16,839 nt of DNA from Propionibacterium sp. (GCA_012719335.1 JAAYAO010000056.1:1-16839); one strand, 5' to 3'; positions 1-8,394 are shown, counted from the first letter of the stretch. Translations and numbers: made by a program. The notes: generated from the letters alone by a model not told the origin.

Positions 1-1
1 G

Positions 2-550
2 CTGCGGGAGGGGCTCGACCTGCCCGAGGTGTCGCTGGTGGCGATCCTGGACGCCGACAAGGAGGGCTTCCTGCGCAGCGAACGGTCGCTGATCCAGACC
101 ATCGGCCGGGCGGCCCGCAACGTGGCCGGCCAGGTGCACATGTACGCCGACAAGATGACCCCGTCGATGACCGCCGCGATCGACGAGACGAATCGCCGCC
201 GCGCGGTGCAGATCGCCTACAACACCGAACACGGCATCGACCCGCAACCCTTGCGCAAGAAGATCGCCGACATCACCGACATGCTGAACCGTGAGGACGC
301 CGACACCCGCGACCTGGTGCGCCAGGTCGGCGGCACCCCCGACAAGGCCTACGGCGACGTGATGGTCGACACCCCGCGCAAGCAGGTGTTGAACCGTCCC
401 GCCGCCGAGATCGCCGAACTGATCACCGAGCTGACCGACACGATGCACACCGCCGCGAAGGACCTCCAGTTCGAGATGGCCGCCAAACTCCGCGACGAAG
501 TGGCGGAGTTGAAGCGTGAACTGCGCCAGATGATCGAGGCCACCAAGTAG
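2..550 (+). CDS. uvrB: UvrABC system protein B, C-terminal part (5' end outside window)
   Basis: UvrB is the damage-verifying helicase-like subunit of nucleotide excision repair; it is loaded by UvrA and recruits UvrC in the cytoplasm. The reading frame is open from base 2. It begins in the last helicase motifs ([20 protein letters not shown], then the motif VI region [12 protein letters not shown]). It ends with the UVR domain ([20 protein letters not shown]), the coiled-coil hairpin that binds the matching domain of UvrC. About 182 residues are visible, roughly the last quarter of a ~700-residue protein. It ends with TAG, so TAG is an ordinary stop in this genome, which matters for reading the interrupted uvrA downstream. 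A dispersed hairpin repeat follows within 15 bases of the stop. Identification is certain; the N-terminal Walker A region cannot be judged here. Confidence 0.97.
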   Translation: MREGLDLPEVSLVAILDADKEGFLRSERSLIQTIGRAARNVAGQVHMYADKMTPSMTAAIDETNRRRAVQIAYNTEHGIDPQPLRKKIADITDMLNREDADTRDLVRQVGGTPDKAYGDVMVDTPRKQVLNRPAAEIAELITELTDTMHTAAKDLQFEMAAKLRDEVAELKRELRQMIEATK

Positions 551-561
551 CCTCTGCCACA

Positions 562-649
562 CTGGCTGAGCTCTCACGCCGGTTGCGCACGCCCCGTTCG
601 CGTCCCTCGCTGGTCGAGCCGCCGCGCGTGCGCGGCGTGTCGAAACCCC
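562..649 (+). repeat. Dispersed hairpin repeat, locus A (one partial and one complete unit)
   Basis: A complete unit lies at 609-649. It has a left arm GCTGGTCGAGC, a GC-rich inverted repeat (GCCGCGC/GCGCGGC, about 620-635) and a right arm GTGTCGAAACCCC. A partial unit consisting only of a left-arm-like CTGGCTGAGC lies at 562-571, in the same orientation and 5' of the complete unit. The same plan recurs at 8429-8550 (reverse orientation) and 13367-13442. It lies just after the uvrB stop, so the hairpin may also act as a 3'-end structure. The outer GGTT/AACC ends pair, making the whole unit quasi-palindromic. It resembles dispersed REP-like palindromes of actinobacterial genomes, but I cannot name the family. 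Confidence 0.7.
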
Positions 650-835
650 GTGCGCCACGCAGCCGAAACACCTGCAGAGAAGCACCACCCACCCTCGATG
701 ACCGAAACCGCAAGCCTGGGGCGAACCACGGCCAATATGGCTTCGGCCCCGCTCATGCGTGAGGTCTCAGTCATGACCGCGGGCCGAGCGAACTAACCAG
801 CGCACTGCACCAGTACATGGGATCGGGGCCTGCCC

Positions 836-864
836 TTGGCCCACCGCGGTACGCCCGCTAGGTT
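836..864 (+). promoter_or_regulatory. Candidate sigma-A-type promoter for the leader ORF and MFS remnant
   Basis: TTGGCC (836-841) and TAGGTT (859-864) are separated by exactly 17 bases, a good match to a housekeeping -35/-10 pair. The expected transcription start falls at about 870-871, on or next to the ATG of a six-codon ORF, so that ORF would be leaderless. The stretch between the repeat (ends 649) and this promoter shows no gene or clear structure. The call rests on motif match and spacing only. Confidence 0.5.
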
Positions 865-870
865 GTCACC

Positions 871-891
871 ATGAACTACGTGCAGCCCTAG
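871..891 (+). CDS. Putative six-residue leader peptide (MNYVQP)
   Basis: A short ATG...TAG frame starts about 7 bases after the -10 TAGGTT, where a leaderless transcript would begin. Its stop codon overlaps an AGGAGG sequence (890-895). No ATG or GTG follows that Shine-Dalgarno-like site at usable distance, so the site is free to take part in RNA folding. It precedes two hairpins and then the start of the MFS remnant. Leaderless or near-leaderless short upstream ORFs that control folding of the downstream leader are known for actinobacterial efflux and resistance genes, including members of the WhiB7 regulon, and for cysteine attenuation in mycobacteria. I see no poly-amino-acid run here that would reveal an amino-acid signal. 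An ORF this small could be chance. Confidence 0.3.
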   Translation: MNYVQP

Positions 892-953
892 GAGGCCGGG
901 CGTTCGACGCCCTGAGCAGCTCTCCTGGATTCTTCTCCGCCGTGTGGCGGGGC
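886..953 (+). promoter_or_regulatory. Folded leader with attenuator-like hairpins upstream of the MFS remnant
   Basis: Two clear hairpins lie between the short ORF and the ATG at 973. One is GGGCG-TTCGA-CGCCC (898-912). The other is CCGCC-GTGT-GGCGG (937-950), extendable by a G-T and a C-G pair. In addition, AGGAG (890-894) can pair with the CTCCT in TCTCCTGG (921-928), closing a larger stem around the first hairpin and hiding the purine-rich site. No T-run follows the second hairpin, so a classical intrinsic terminator is not supported. The MFS start has its own GGAG (964-967), five bases before the ATG. Confidence 0.4.
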
Positions 954-972
954 TTCACGTATTGGAGTCTTC

Positions 973-1140
973 ATGACCGGCACCCCGGGTGCCGGGAGTT
1001 ATCGTGCTCTGCTGTCCGATCGTTCGCTGCGGCGTGCCTATCTGGCCAGCACAGCCGGACGGTTCGGCTATGCGGTGCTCCCGCTGTGTTTGTTGTTCAC
1101 CATTGCCCGTTCGTCGGGTTCCTTTCCGGTGGCCGCCACG
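973..1140 (+). pseudogene. MFS transporter, N-terminal remnant (56 codons)
   Basis: The ATG at 973 follows GGAG with a five-base spacer. The first 56 residues read as the start of a major facilitator superfamily transporter of the actinobacterial drug-efflux type: a short cytoplasmic lead with SYRALLSDRSLRRAYLAS, then a first membrane segment (about residues 23-45, FGYAVLPLCLLFTIA), then a loop ending GSFPVAAT. A complete protein would be about 400 residues with 12 membrane segments. Here the similarity stops near 1140. The frame stays open only to 1281, through sequence that in another frame encodes a Doc toxin fragment. This is a deletion remnant fused to a second gene fragment and cannot transport. 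The upstream promoter and leader appear preserved. MFS assignment is moderately confident given the short stretch. Confidence 0.6.
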
Positions 1141-1141
1141 G

Positions 1142-1327
1142 GTCCGCAACGACCCTTTGGCGGACGGGAACAAGAGACTCGGGTGGCTGGCGACAGTGGT
1201 ATTTCTCGGGCTCAACGGCCTCGAGTTGGATGCACCGGACGACGAGGTCCACGACGTGGTCATCGCTGTGGCCAGCGGTGAACTGGGCCACGTTCGTGCA
1301 GCCGAACGACTCCGGACCTGGTTCTGA
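1142..1327 (+). pseudogene. Doc/Fic-family toxin, C-terminal remnant
   Basis: In the second forward frame the sequence encodes about 61 residues ending at a TGA (1325-1327). They begin around RNDPLADGNKRLGWLATVVF and continue through LNGLELDAPDDEVHDVV and AVASGELGHVRAAERLRTW. This matches the C-terminal half of Doc (death-on-curing) proteins, AMP-transferring or phosphorylating toxins of the Fic fold, whose active loop is HPFxxGNKR. Here the catalytic His position reads Asp (codon GAC at 1151-1153), and everything upstream is replaced by the MFS remnant in a different frame. No partner antitoxin (Phd type) is visible. The fragment is inactive as it stands. The family call is strong because the loop, the hydrophobic helix and the terminal helix all agree. 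Confidence 0.7.
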
Positions 1328-1402
1328 CCGCACAGGCCAGGGGCGCCCCTCGGGCACGAAACAATGGTCCGGGGCCGGCCGACAATCACGCAGCCGGCAG
1401 AT

Positions 1403-2044
1403 TCACCAGCCGCGTTCGCGCCATTCGGCCAGCGAGCCGCGCTCCTCGCCCAGGGTGGTGGGGTTGCCGTGTCCGGGGTGAATCACGGTGTCGTCGTCGT
1501 GGACGTTGAACAGTTTGGTCTCCACTCCGTCCAGCAGTTGGGTGAACTCCTCGGGTGAGTGCGTCTTGCCCACCCCACCGGGAAACAAGCAGTCTCCGGT
1601 GAACACGTGGACGGCGTCGGTCTCGCCGGTGTCGAGCACCAGGGCGATGCCGCCGGGAGTGTGCCCGGGTAGGGCGATCACCTGCAGGTCGAGGTCGTCG
1701 ACGATGACCCGGTCGCCCTCCCACACGGTGGCGTCGATGGTCACCCCGGCACCCTCGGCGATCGCCTCGGCATCGGGGGTGCCCGCGATCAACTCCGCAC
1801 CGGTGTGTTCGGCGAGGTTCGCCAGGGCCTGCCAGTGGTCGGGGTGGCGGTGGGTGGTGATGATCGTGGCCACCTCCCGCGCGCTGATCAGGTCGGTCAG
1901 CGCGCCGGGGTCGGCGGCGGCGTCGATCAGCACGCTGCGTCCGCCCATCGGGGTGATCAGGTAGGCGATGTTGTCCATCGATCCCACCGACCGGGCCCGA
2001 ATCTCGGTGCCGTTGCTCAGGGTGGTGCTGGTGTCCAAAGCCAT
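1403..2044 (-). CDS. Metallo-beta-lactamase-fold hydrolase (glyoxalase II-like)
   Basis: This is a 213-residue cytosolic metallohydrolase. The metal site is complete: THRHPDH at 64-70 (HxHxDH), His128 in PGHTPGG, Asp151 in FTGDCLF and His189 in VIHPGHGN. The fold is that of hydroxyacylglutathione hydrolase and related thioesterases; in a mycothiol organism the substrate could be a mycothiol thioester, but this is inference. The ATG at 2044 is chosen because GAGGAG sits seven bases upstream; the frame is open further upstream, but that part overlaps the preceding gene in another frame. It follows the maleylpyruvate isomerase-like gene by 17 bases, so the two probably form one transcript. This pair next to uvrA is an arrangement I recognise from other actinobacteria. 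The exact substrate cannot be read from the sequence. Confidence 0.88.
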   Translation of the reverse strand: MALDTSTTLSNGTEIRARSVGSMDNIAYLITPMGGRSVLIDAAADPGALTDLISAREVATIITTHRHPDHWQALANLAEHTGAELIAGTPDAEAIAEGAGVTIDATVWEGDRVIVDDLDLQVIALPGHTPGGIALVLDTGETDAVHVFTGDCLFPGGVGKTHSPEEFTQLLDGVETKLFNVHDDDTVIHPGHGNPTTLGEERGSLAEWRERGW

Positions 2045-2061
2045 CGAAATCTCCTCGCGAA

Positions 2062-2772
2062 TCAGTAGTTCGGCACGGTGACCCGGTCGCCACCGGTCAC
2101 CGCATCGTCGTCCAGTCGGCCGAGCAGCCAGCCGAGCAGTCGCTGCACCGATCCCGACACCACCGGCGCGTCCGCCCCACCGGCGGCGGCCACCTCGGTG
2201 CCCTCGGCATCGACCAGCCGCACCGCCAGGTCGGGGTTGACCCCGCTCAACCGGGTGAACGTCCGCTCCAGCATCCAACGCGCCGGCTCGGGGTCCAGGT
2301 CGTCGAAGGTCATCCCGATCCGCAGGTCGATGTGGTGCACCGCCACCTCGGTGAGCCGCTGCACGACCACGTACTCGGCCCGGTCGTGGGTGAGGTTCGG
2401 CCGCATCTGCAACGGCGCGGCCCACTGCTCGTCGTCGAGTTCGTCCAGGGCGGTGTTCAACCGGCCGGCCGAGCGGTCCAGATCTTCCTGGATCTCCAAA
2501 CCGTCGCGTCCGGCCCCGGTCTCGATGTCGGCCTCCCGAGCCTGGTTCGAGTCGTACATGAATACCTGCTCACCGCGCTGCAGGCCCTCCACGACCCGGC
2601 TGATCGCGTCGGCGTTGCGGGCCAGGTGGGTGGCGACGTGGGCGCGGGTCCAGCCGGGCAGGGCCGACGGGTCCCGCCAGGCGTCGGCGTCGAGCTGGAT
2701 CGTGTCGCCCAGCAACGCTTGGGTGGCGGTCAGTTTGGCGTGCCGCATGGTCTGCAGATCGGGGCTGCTCAT
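2062..2772 (-). CDS. Maleylpyruvate isomerase family, mycothiol-dependent, DinB-like fold
   Basis: A 236-residue protein of the DinB/MDMPI superfamily, which uses mycothiol as thiol cofactor and binds a divalent metal. Metal ligands expected for the family are present: His49 in [16 protein letters not shown], Glu142 and His146 in [10 protein letters not shown]. The C-terminal part ([14 protein letters not shown]) matches the MDMPI C-terminal domain. The ATG at 2772 has no Shine-Dalgarno but is preceded by TAAGTT and six bases, indicating a leaderless transcript. It is the first gene of a reverse-strand pair with the metallo-hydrolase and is divergent from uvrA by only 44 bases. Many family members are annotated as maleylpyruvate isomerase without evidence for that reaction. 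No gentisate pathway genes are nearby, so a general mycothiol S-transfer role is equally likely. Confidence 0.85.
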   Translation of the reverse strand: MSSPDLQTMRHAKLTATQALLGDTIQLDADAWRDPSALPGWTRAHVATHLARNADAISRVVEGLQRGEQVFMYDSNQAREADIETGAGRDGLEIQEDLDRSAGRLNTALDELDDEQWAAPLQMRPNLTHDRAEYVVVQRLTEVAVHHIDLRIGMTFDDLDPEPARWMLERTFTRLSGVNPDLAVRLVDAEGTEVAAAGGADAPVVSGSVQRLLGWLLGRLDDDAVTGGDRVTVPNY

Positions 2773-2778
2773 GGATTC

Positions 2779-2784
2779 AACTTA
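2779..2784 (-). promoter_or_regulatory. -10 element of leaderless maleylpyruvate isomerase-like gene
   Basis: On the reverse strand TAAGTT fits TAnnnT and is followed by six bases (GAATCC) and the ATG at 2772. The same GAATCC-ATG-AGC string stands before the GNAT gene at 12339. No good -35 is visible. The element is back-to-back with the uvrA promoter. Confidence 0.5.
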
Positions 2785-2786
2785 AC

Positions 2787-2809
2787 CTGTCGGTGCGGGC
2801 GCCTACCAT
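2787..2809 (+). promoter_or_regulatory. PafBC-type (RecA-NDp) DNA-damage promoter of uvrA
   Basis: CTGTCGGTG (2787-2795), eight bases, then TACCAT (2804-2809) matches the published actinobacterial LexA-independent damage promoter TTGTCRGTG-N8-TAnnnT at 8 of 9 positions plus the exact spacer and -10. Seven bases after the -10 comes a GTG (2817) that opens the conserved UvrA sequence, so the transcript is probably leaderless. In mycobacteria this promoter class is activated by PafBC in response to DNA damage. I see no LexA-type GAAC-N4-GTTC box here. Confidence 0.65.
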
Positions 2810-2816
2810 GGCCTGC

Positions 2817-3632
2817 GTGAATGATCAGCTCGTGATCCAGGGTGCCCGGGAGCACAACCTTCGTGATGTCAGCCTCGAATTGCCTCGGGATTCGCTGATC
2901 GTGTTCACCGGGTTGTCCGGTTCGGGCAAGTCGAGCCTCGCCTTCGACACCATCTTCGCCGAGGGGCAACGCCGCTACGTCGAGTCGCTGTCGGCCTACG
3001 CCCGCCAGTTCCTCGGTCAGATGGACAAGCCGGACGTCGACTTCATCGAGGGCCTCTCCCCGGCGGTCGCGATCGACCAGAAGTCGACCAGCCGCAACCC
3101 GCGGTCCACGGTCGGCACGATCACCGAGGTGCACGACTACCTGCGGCTGCTGTACGCCCGCGCCGGGCGTCCGCACTGCCCCGAATGCGGTGAGCCGATC
3201 ACCAAACAGACCCCCCAGCAGATCGTCGACCGGCTGCTGGAACTGCCCGAGGGCACCCGGTTCCAGGTGCTCGCCCCGGTGGTGCGCGGACGCAAGGGCG
3301 AGTACCTCGAACTGTTCCGTCAGCTCGCCACCGACGGGTACGCCCGGGTACGAGTGGACGGGGAGGTGCACCAGGTCACGTCCCCGCCGACCCTGGCCAA
3401 ACAGCGCAAACACAACATCGACGTGGTCGTCGACCGGCTCGCGGTCAAGCAATCCGCCCGCCGCCGGCTCACCGACTCGGTCGAAACCGCGCTGCGGCTG
3501 GCCAACGGCGTGCTGGTGATCGACTTCGTCGACCGCGACGCCGACGACCCCGACCGGGAGCGTCGCCTCTCCGAACGGCTCGCCTGCCCCAACGACCACG
3601 ACATCGCGATGGAGGAGCTGGAACCGCGCTAG
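2817..3632 (+). CDS. UvrA 5' fragment (271 residues up to the TAG)
   Basis: If the TAG is real and not read through, translation from GTG 2817 gives 271 residues. This piece holds the first Walker A motif and most of the UvrB-binding and insertion region. It ends within the first zinc module, just after [16 protein letters not shown] and before the second cysteine pair CPEC. It lacks both ABC signature motifs and the Walker B motifs, so it cannot form an ATPase site and should not support excision repair. Confidence 0.45.
   Translation: MNDQLVIQGAREHNLRDVSLELPRDSLIVFTGLSGSGKSSLAFDTIFAEGQRRYVESLSAYARQFLGQMDKPDVDFIEGLSPAVAIDQKSTSRNPRSTVGTITEVHDYLRLLYARAGRPHCPECGEPITKQTPQQIVDRLLELPEGTRFQVLAPVVRGRKGEYLELFRQLATDGYARVRVDGEVHQVTSPPTLAKQRKHNIDVVVDRLAVKQSARRRLTDSVETALRLANGVLVIDFVDRDADDPDRERRLSERLACPNDHDIAMEELEPR
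3630..3632 (+). other. In-frame amber codon inside uvrA
   Basis: The local reading is GAA-CCG-CGC-TAG-TTC-TCC-TTC: Glu-Pro-Arg-stop-Phe-Ser-Phe. The conserved actinobacterial sequence is EPRSFSFN, so one C-to-A change in a TCG serine codon accounts for it. Neighbouring genes uvrB, the glycosyltransferase and vapC all end with TAG, so the codon is not reassigned in this genome. Confidence 0.9.
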
Positions 3633-3689
3633 TTCTCCTTCAACGCCCCGTGGGGGGCCTGCCCCGAGTGCACCGGCCTGGGCACCCGG

Positions 3690-5764
<2,075 letters not shown>

Positions 5765-5768
<4 letters not shown>

Positions 5769-5780
5769 CCCCGGGGTCAG
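5765..5780. terminator. Perfect 16-bp palindrome between convergent uvrA and membrane-protein gene
   Basis: CTGACCCCGGGGTCAG is a perfect palindrome. Its left arm contains the TGA of uvrA (5766-5768) and its right arm the TGA of the reverse-strand gene (5777-5779). As RNA it can fold from either strand (six base pairs around a CCGG loop). No T-run follows on either side, which is usual for actinobacterial terminators. It is a plausible shared bidirectional terminator or 3'-end stabiliser. Confidence 0.55.
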
Positions 5781-6895
5781 CGGCGGCCGCGGCGGGTGGC
5801 GAGGTAGGCGTCGAGGGCGGGGGTGAAGGGGCGCAGGTCGGGGCCGTCGATGGCGCCTTCGGGGACGTCGCGCAGCAGCAGGGCCCAGACGGTGCCGCGC
5901 AGTTTCGGGTCGGCGACGGCGATCTCGTCCATGGCCTGGATCAGGCGGCGGTGGGCCTGGTGTTCGCGGGCCAGTACTTGTCGGCCGTGCGCGAGGGCGT
6001 CCTCGGCGATCTTGTCGCCGACACTCGGCCACCAGGTGCGCCGGAAGGCCTCACCACGCTTCTTCGCGGCGAGTTCGGTTTCCATCCGGTGCACTGCGGC
6101 GGTGGTGTTCTGCAGGGCGGTTTCGCTGTACTCGGTGACCTGCCACAGGTAGGCGGGGGTGACCAGTTCACCGAGGTCCTCCATCGCGTCCACCAGCCGG
6201 CGGGCTTCGGCCGAGGCCCCACCGGGGCGTCCCCAGTTCATCATGTCCGCGGCCAGCCCCATGCCCATATCGGCGAGCTGGGCGAAGGTGGACGAGGTGC
6301 TCAGGCTCTGCCCGGTGGCCCCGAACTGCCGCAGCCAGGTCTGGATCTGCCCCATCACCGGGTCGGCCGGCACCAGCGAGGCACCGGGGGAGCGCAACGG
6401 CTTCGACGACGTGTCCTCGCCGGCGGTGATCGCCTTGCGGACGTGCTTGTGGCCGGCGGGCAACTCCTTGCCCGACATGCCCTGCACCAGCCCCTTCGAC
6501 ACCCCGTCGGCCAGATCCCGGTACGTCGCATCCGGCAAGCCGGCGAGGTTGTCGACCACCGCCGTCCGCACCGCCCGGGCGTTGACCAACTCGTCGGCCT
6601 GCATCCGGGCCAACTGACGGTGCCCGGGCGGCAGGGCCGACAGGGTTTCCTCGACCTTGATCATCGCGAGGTCGGTGTTGGTCATGTTCTTGTCGGCGAT
6701 GAACCGCAGATGCGGCGATTCGCTCACCTCACGTACCTGCCACAACAGTTGAGCCGGCTTCTCGGAGCTCCCGGGAAGTTGCTTGCGGGCCTGGGCGGTC
6801 ACCGCCGCACGCCGAACCCCGGCCACCGCGGCGGCCACTGCGGTCACGGTCACCAGCAGGCCGACGATGGTCAGCACGATCAGGGCAGCGTTCAT
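5777..6895 (-). CDS. Membrane-anchored protein of unknown function (372 residues)
   Basis: I do not recognise this family. The N-terminus (about residues 4-28, rich in Val/Ala/Leu) is a single membrane-spanning anchor with a short lead, followed by basic residues (VRRAAVTAQARKQ) that would place the rest in the cytoplasm. The remainder is alpha-helix-like and mixed in charge, with a central Gly/Met-rich stretch (FAQLADMGMGLAADMMNWG) and a Trp-rich segment (FRRTWWPSVGDKIAED). No cysteine pair, nucleotide-binding loop or catalytic motif stands out. The ATG at 6895 has GGAG five bases upstream; a TTG one codon earlier is less likely. It follows the lipid kinase gene by 29 bases and is probably the last gene of a three-gene transcript with the Rieske protein. 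Its stop lies in the palindrome shared with uvrA. Confidence 0.75.
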   Translation of the reverse strand: MNAALIVLTIVGLLVTVTAVAAAVAGVRRAAVTAQARKQLPGSSEKPAQLLWQVREVSESPHLRFIADKNMTNTDLAMIKVEETLSALPPGHRQLARMQADELVNARAVRTAVVDNLAGLPDATYRDLADGVSKGLVQGMSGKELPAGHKHVRKAITAGEDTSSKPLRSPGASLVPADPVMGQIQTWLRQFGATGQSLSTSSTFAQLADMGMGLAADMMNWGRPGGASAEARRLVDAMEDLGELVTPAYLWQVTEYSETALQNTTAAVHRMETELAAKKRGEAFRRTWWPSVGDKIAEDALAHGRQVLAREHQAHRRLIQAMDEIAVADPKLRGTVWALLLRDVPEGAIDGPDLRPFTPALDAYLATRRGRR

Positions 6896-6924
6896 CAACT
6901 CTCCACTTCGGGTACCGCTCGATT

Positions 6925-7824
6925 CTATGGCCGGGCCCGGCCGGGCATCCGCACCAGCAGGGCGGCGGGCTCCACCCGAAACCTGACCCGGGTCGCCTCC
7001 CGCACGGCATCACCGTCGAGTTGCACCCCGGCCGGTTCGGCCAGGTGCACGATCACCTCGCGCGCCCGCGTCCGGACGAGTCCGTCACCCCACACCGGCC
7101 GCCGGCTCAGGCCACTGACCGCCACCGACACCCACTGCGCGGGATGCTTGATTCGAGCTTGCAACACGTCGAGCAGCCCGTCATCGGGGCGAGCCCCCGG
7201 AAACACCTGAATTCCTGCCGGAATACCCGGACAATTGCCCACCAGCAGCGACCACGCCTCGGTGCGGGTTTCCACCCCGTCGATGACCAGCCGCATCGGC
7301 AGGGGAGCGTCGGTCATCCGGCGGGTGCCGCGCACCAGGTACGACAACCAGCCGAACCGGCGCTTCACCGCGGTGTCGGTGTCGGCGAAGGTCGCGGCGT
7401 CGTGGCCGACCCCGGCCAGCACCACGAACCCGTCCTCCTGGCCCCAGCCCGCGGTGCCGACCCCGAAGGCCACCCGGCCCACATCGAGCGGACGATCGAT
7501 TCCGCCCAGGGCCACCCGCACCTGCCCGGCGAGGCCGGCGGGCAACCCCAGGTTGCGGGCCAGCACATTGGCGGTGCCCAACGGAATCACCCCCAGCGGC
7601 ACACCGGTGCCGACCAGCCCCATGGCGACCGACCGCACCGTCCCGTCCCCGCCGGCGGCGATCACCAGATCAGCCCCGTCGGCCACCGCCCGGGCGGCCT
7701 GAGCGGTGCCGGGTTCGGCGACGGTGGTCCAGTCGATGGTCAGCTCAGCGGCCGAGCGGCGCAGCAGATCCAGCAGCCGGGCGTGCCGGGCCGGCCGCGA
7801 CATCGGGTTGCCGATCAGCGCCAC
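6925..7824 (-). CDS. Diacylglycerol kinase-fold lipid kinase (DagK/YegS type)
   Basis: Members of this family phosphorylate lipids such as diacylglycerol or sphingoid bases with ATP at the inner membrane face. Counting from Val at 7824, the nucleotide loop AAGGDGTVRS lies at 56-65 (GGDGT) and the second family motif PLGTANVLARNLG begins at 81. The segment AGVGHDA matches the conserved GxGxD site, and the protein ends in the usual beta-rich C-terminal domain (VQLDGDAV, RFRVEPAALLVRM). The start is uncertain. GTG 7824 opens the canonical VALIGNP strand and gives 299 residues, normal length; the in-frame CTG at 7857 overlaps the Rieske stop (CTGA), is preceded by GAGGTGGG and would add 11 residues. 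It is probably co-transcribed with the Rieske gene upstream. The actual lipid substrate is not determinable. Confidence 0.85.
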   Translation of the reverse strand: MALIGNPMSRPARHARLLDLLRRSAAELTIDWTTVAEPGTAQAARAVADGADLVIAAGGDGTVRSVAMGLVGTGVPLGVIPLGTANVLARNLGLPAGLAGQVRVALGGIDRPLDVGRVAFGVGTAGWGQEDGFVVLAGVGHDAATFADTDTAVKRRFGWLSYLVRGTRRMTDAPLPMRLVIDGVETRTEAWSLLVGNCPGIPAGIQVFPGARPDDGLLDVLQARIKHPAQWVSVAVSGLSRRPVWGDGLVRTRAREVIVHLAEPAGVQLDGDAVREATRVRFRVEPAALLVRMPGRARP

Positions 7825-7853
7825 CCGCGGAGGTGGCGGCCCGGGCGGGCCGT

Positions 7854-8306
7854 TCAGGCGCCACCCACCTCGATGGTGGATCCGTTCACGGTGACCGGCG
7901 CCTCGGGCAGCGGCTCCAGGGACGGGCCGGCGGTGACCGAACCGTCGTTGATGTCGAACTCCGAACCGTGGCACTGGCAGACGATGTTGGTCTGCTTCAC
8001 CACCGTCACCTTGCAGAACTGGTGCGGGCAGATCGCCGAGAAGCCCCGGAAATCACCCTCGGTGGGCTGGGTGACCACGTAGTTGTCGAGGATCGTCCCG
8101 CTGCCCACCGGTACTTCGGCGGCATCGACGGTTTCGGCTTCGCCCTCGTCGGGGCGGCCGGTGTCGCGGGGTTCGGTGCAGGCACTCAACCCCAGGCCGG
8201 TGGCTCCGACCAGGGCGGTGACCCCCACCCCCTTCAACACGGTGCGGCGGTCGACGCCGGAGACGGCTTCATCGGCGAGATTTTGGTTCACAGGCTTGGC
8301 AGACAC
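7854..8306 (-). CDS. Rieske [2Fe-2S] protein with Tat/lipoprotein-type signal
   Basis: A 150-residue Rieske protein, probably carrying electrons on the outer face of the membrane. Residues 20-43 form a twin-arginine signal (RRTVLKG), a hydrophobic core and a lipobox LSAC, with Cys43 the likely lipidated residue. Cluster ligands are Cys93 and His95 in CPHQFC and Cys110 and His113 in CQCHGSEF. Cys98 and Cys112 can form the stabilising disulfide of high-potential Rieske proteins. It lacks the multi-span N-terminus of actinobacterial QcrA and stands apart from any cytochrome bc genes, so it is not the bc complex subunit; its partner is unknown. The GTG at 8306 follows TAGGAT and seven bases, suggesting a leaderless transcript; a longer start has no support. 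Confidence 0.9.
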   Translation of the reverse strand: MSAKPVNQNLADEAVSGVDRRTVLKGVGVTALVGATGLGLSACTEPRDTGRPDEGEAETVDAAEVPVGSGTILDNYVVTQPTEGDFRGFSAICPHQFCKVTVVKQTNIVCQCHGSEFDINDGSVTAGPSLEPLPEAPVTVNGSTIEVGGA

Positions 8307-8313
8307 GCCTCAG

Positions 8314-8319
8314 ATCCTA
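8314..8319 (-). promoter_or_regulatory. -10 element of leaderless Rieske gene
   Basis: On the reverse strand TAGGAT is followed by seven bases and the GTG at 8306. This matches the spacing seen at uvrA (TACCAT, seven bases, GTG). The -35 region is poor and lies at the edge of the inverted repeat at 8331-8394, so that element could affect this promoter. Confidence 0.5.
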
Positions 8320-8330
8320 GGTGTGACCAC

Positions 8331-8394
8331 AAACGCAAGCGAAAGCAGGTCTTTCGGGGGTTTTGGGCAGAACGACCCCTCCTGGCTTGCGTTT
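8331..8394. repeat. 64-bp branched inverted-repeat element with flanking GTGAC
   Basis: The ends are perfect 10-bp inverted repeats, AAACGCAAGC (8331-8340) and GCTTGCGTTT (8385-8394). Inside are a 6-bp hairpin CGAAAG-CAGGT-CTTTCG (8340-8356) and a second stem GGGG (8357-8360) with CCCC (8376-8379), so the element can fold as a three-way junction. The sequence GTGAC occurs three bases outside each end (8323-8327 and 8398-8402). It could be a small non-autonomous mobile element, an operator for the adjacent Rieske promoter, or a structured RNA; the sequence does not decide between these. Confidence 0.45.

Noticed and set aside
1341..1352. AGGGGCGCCCCT palindrome after the Doc remnant as a terminator
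   Set aside because: A palindrome is present but has no loop or T-run and is short; in sequence this GC-rich it could be chance.
942..1481. A 179-codon forward frame overlapping the MFS and Doc remnants
   Set aside because: No similarity to a known family and no ribosome-binding site; it runs in a third frame across both remnants.
3630..3632. Recoded TAG (pyrrolysine) or an intein/intron boundary in uvrA
   Set aside because: TAG is used as a normal stop by three neighbouring genes, there is no inserted sequence, and the flanking residues join exactly as in UvrA. A point change is simpler.
5951..7210. A 419-codon forward frame across the unknown membrane protein and lipid kinase
   Set aside because: The reverse-strand frames have a membrane anchor and kinase motifs; the forward frame has shadow composition.
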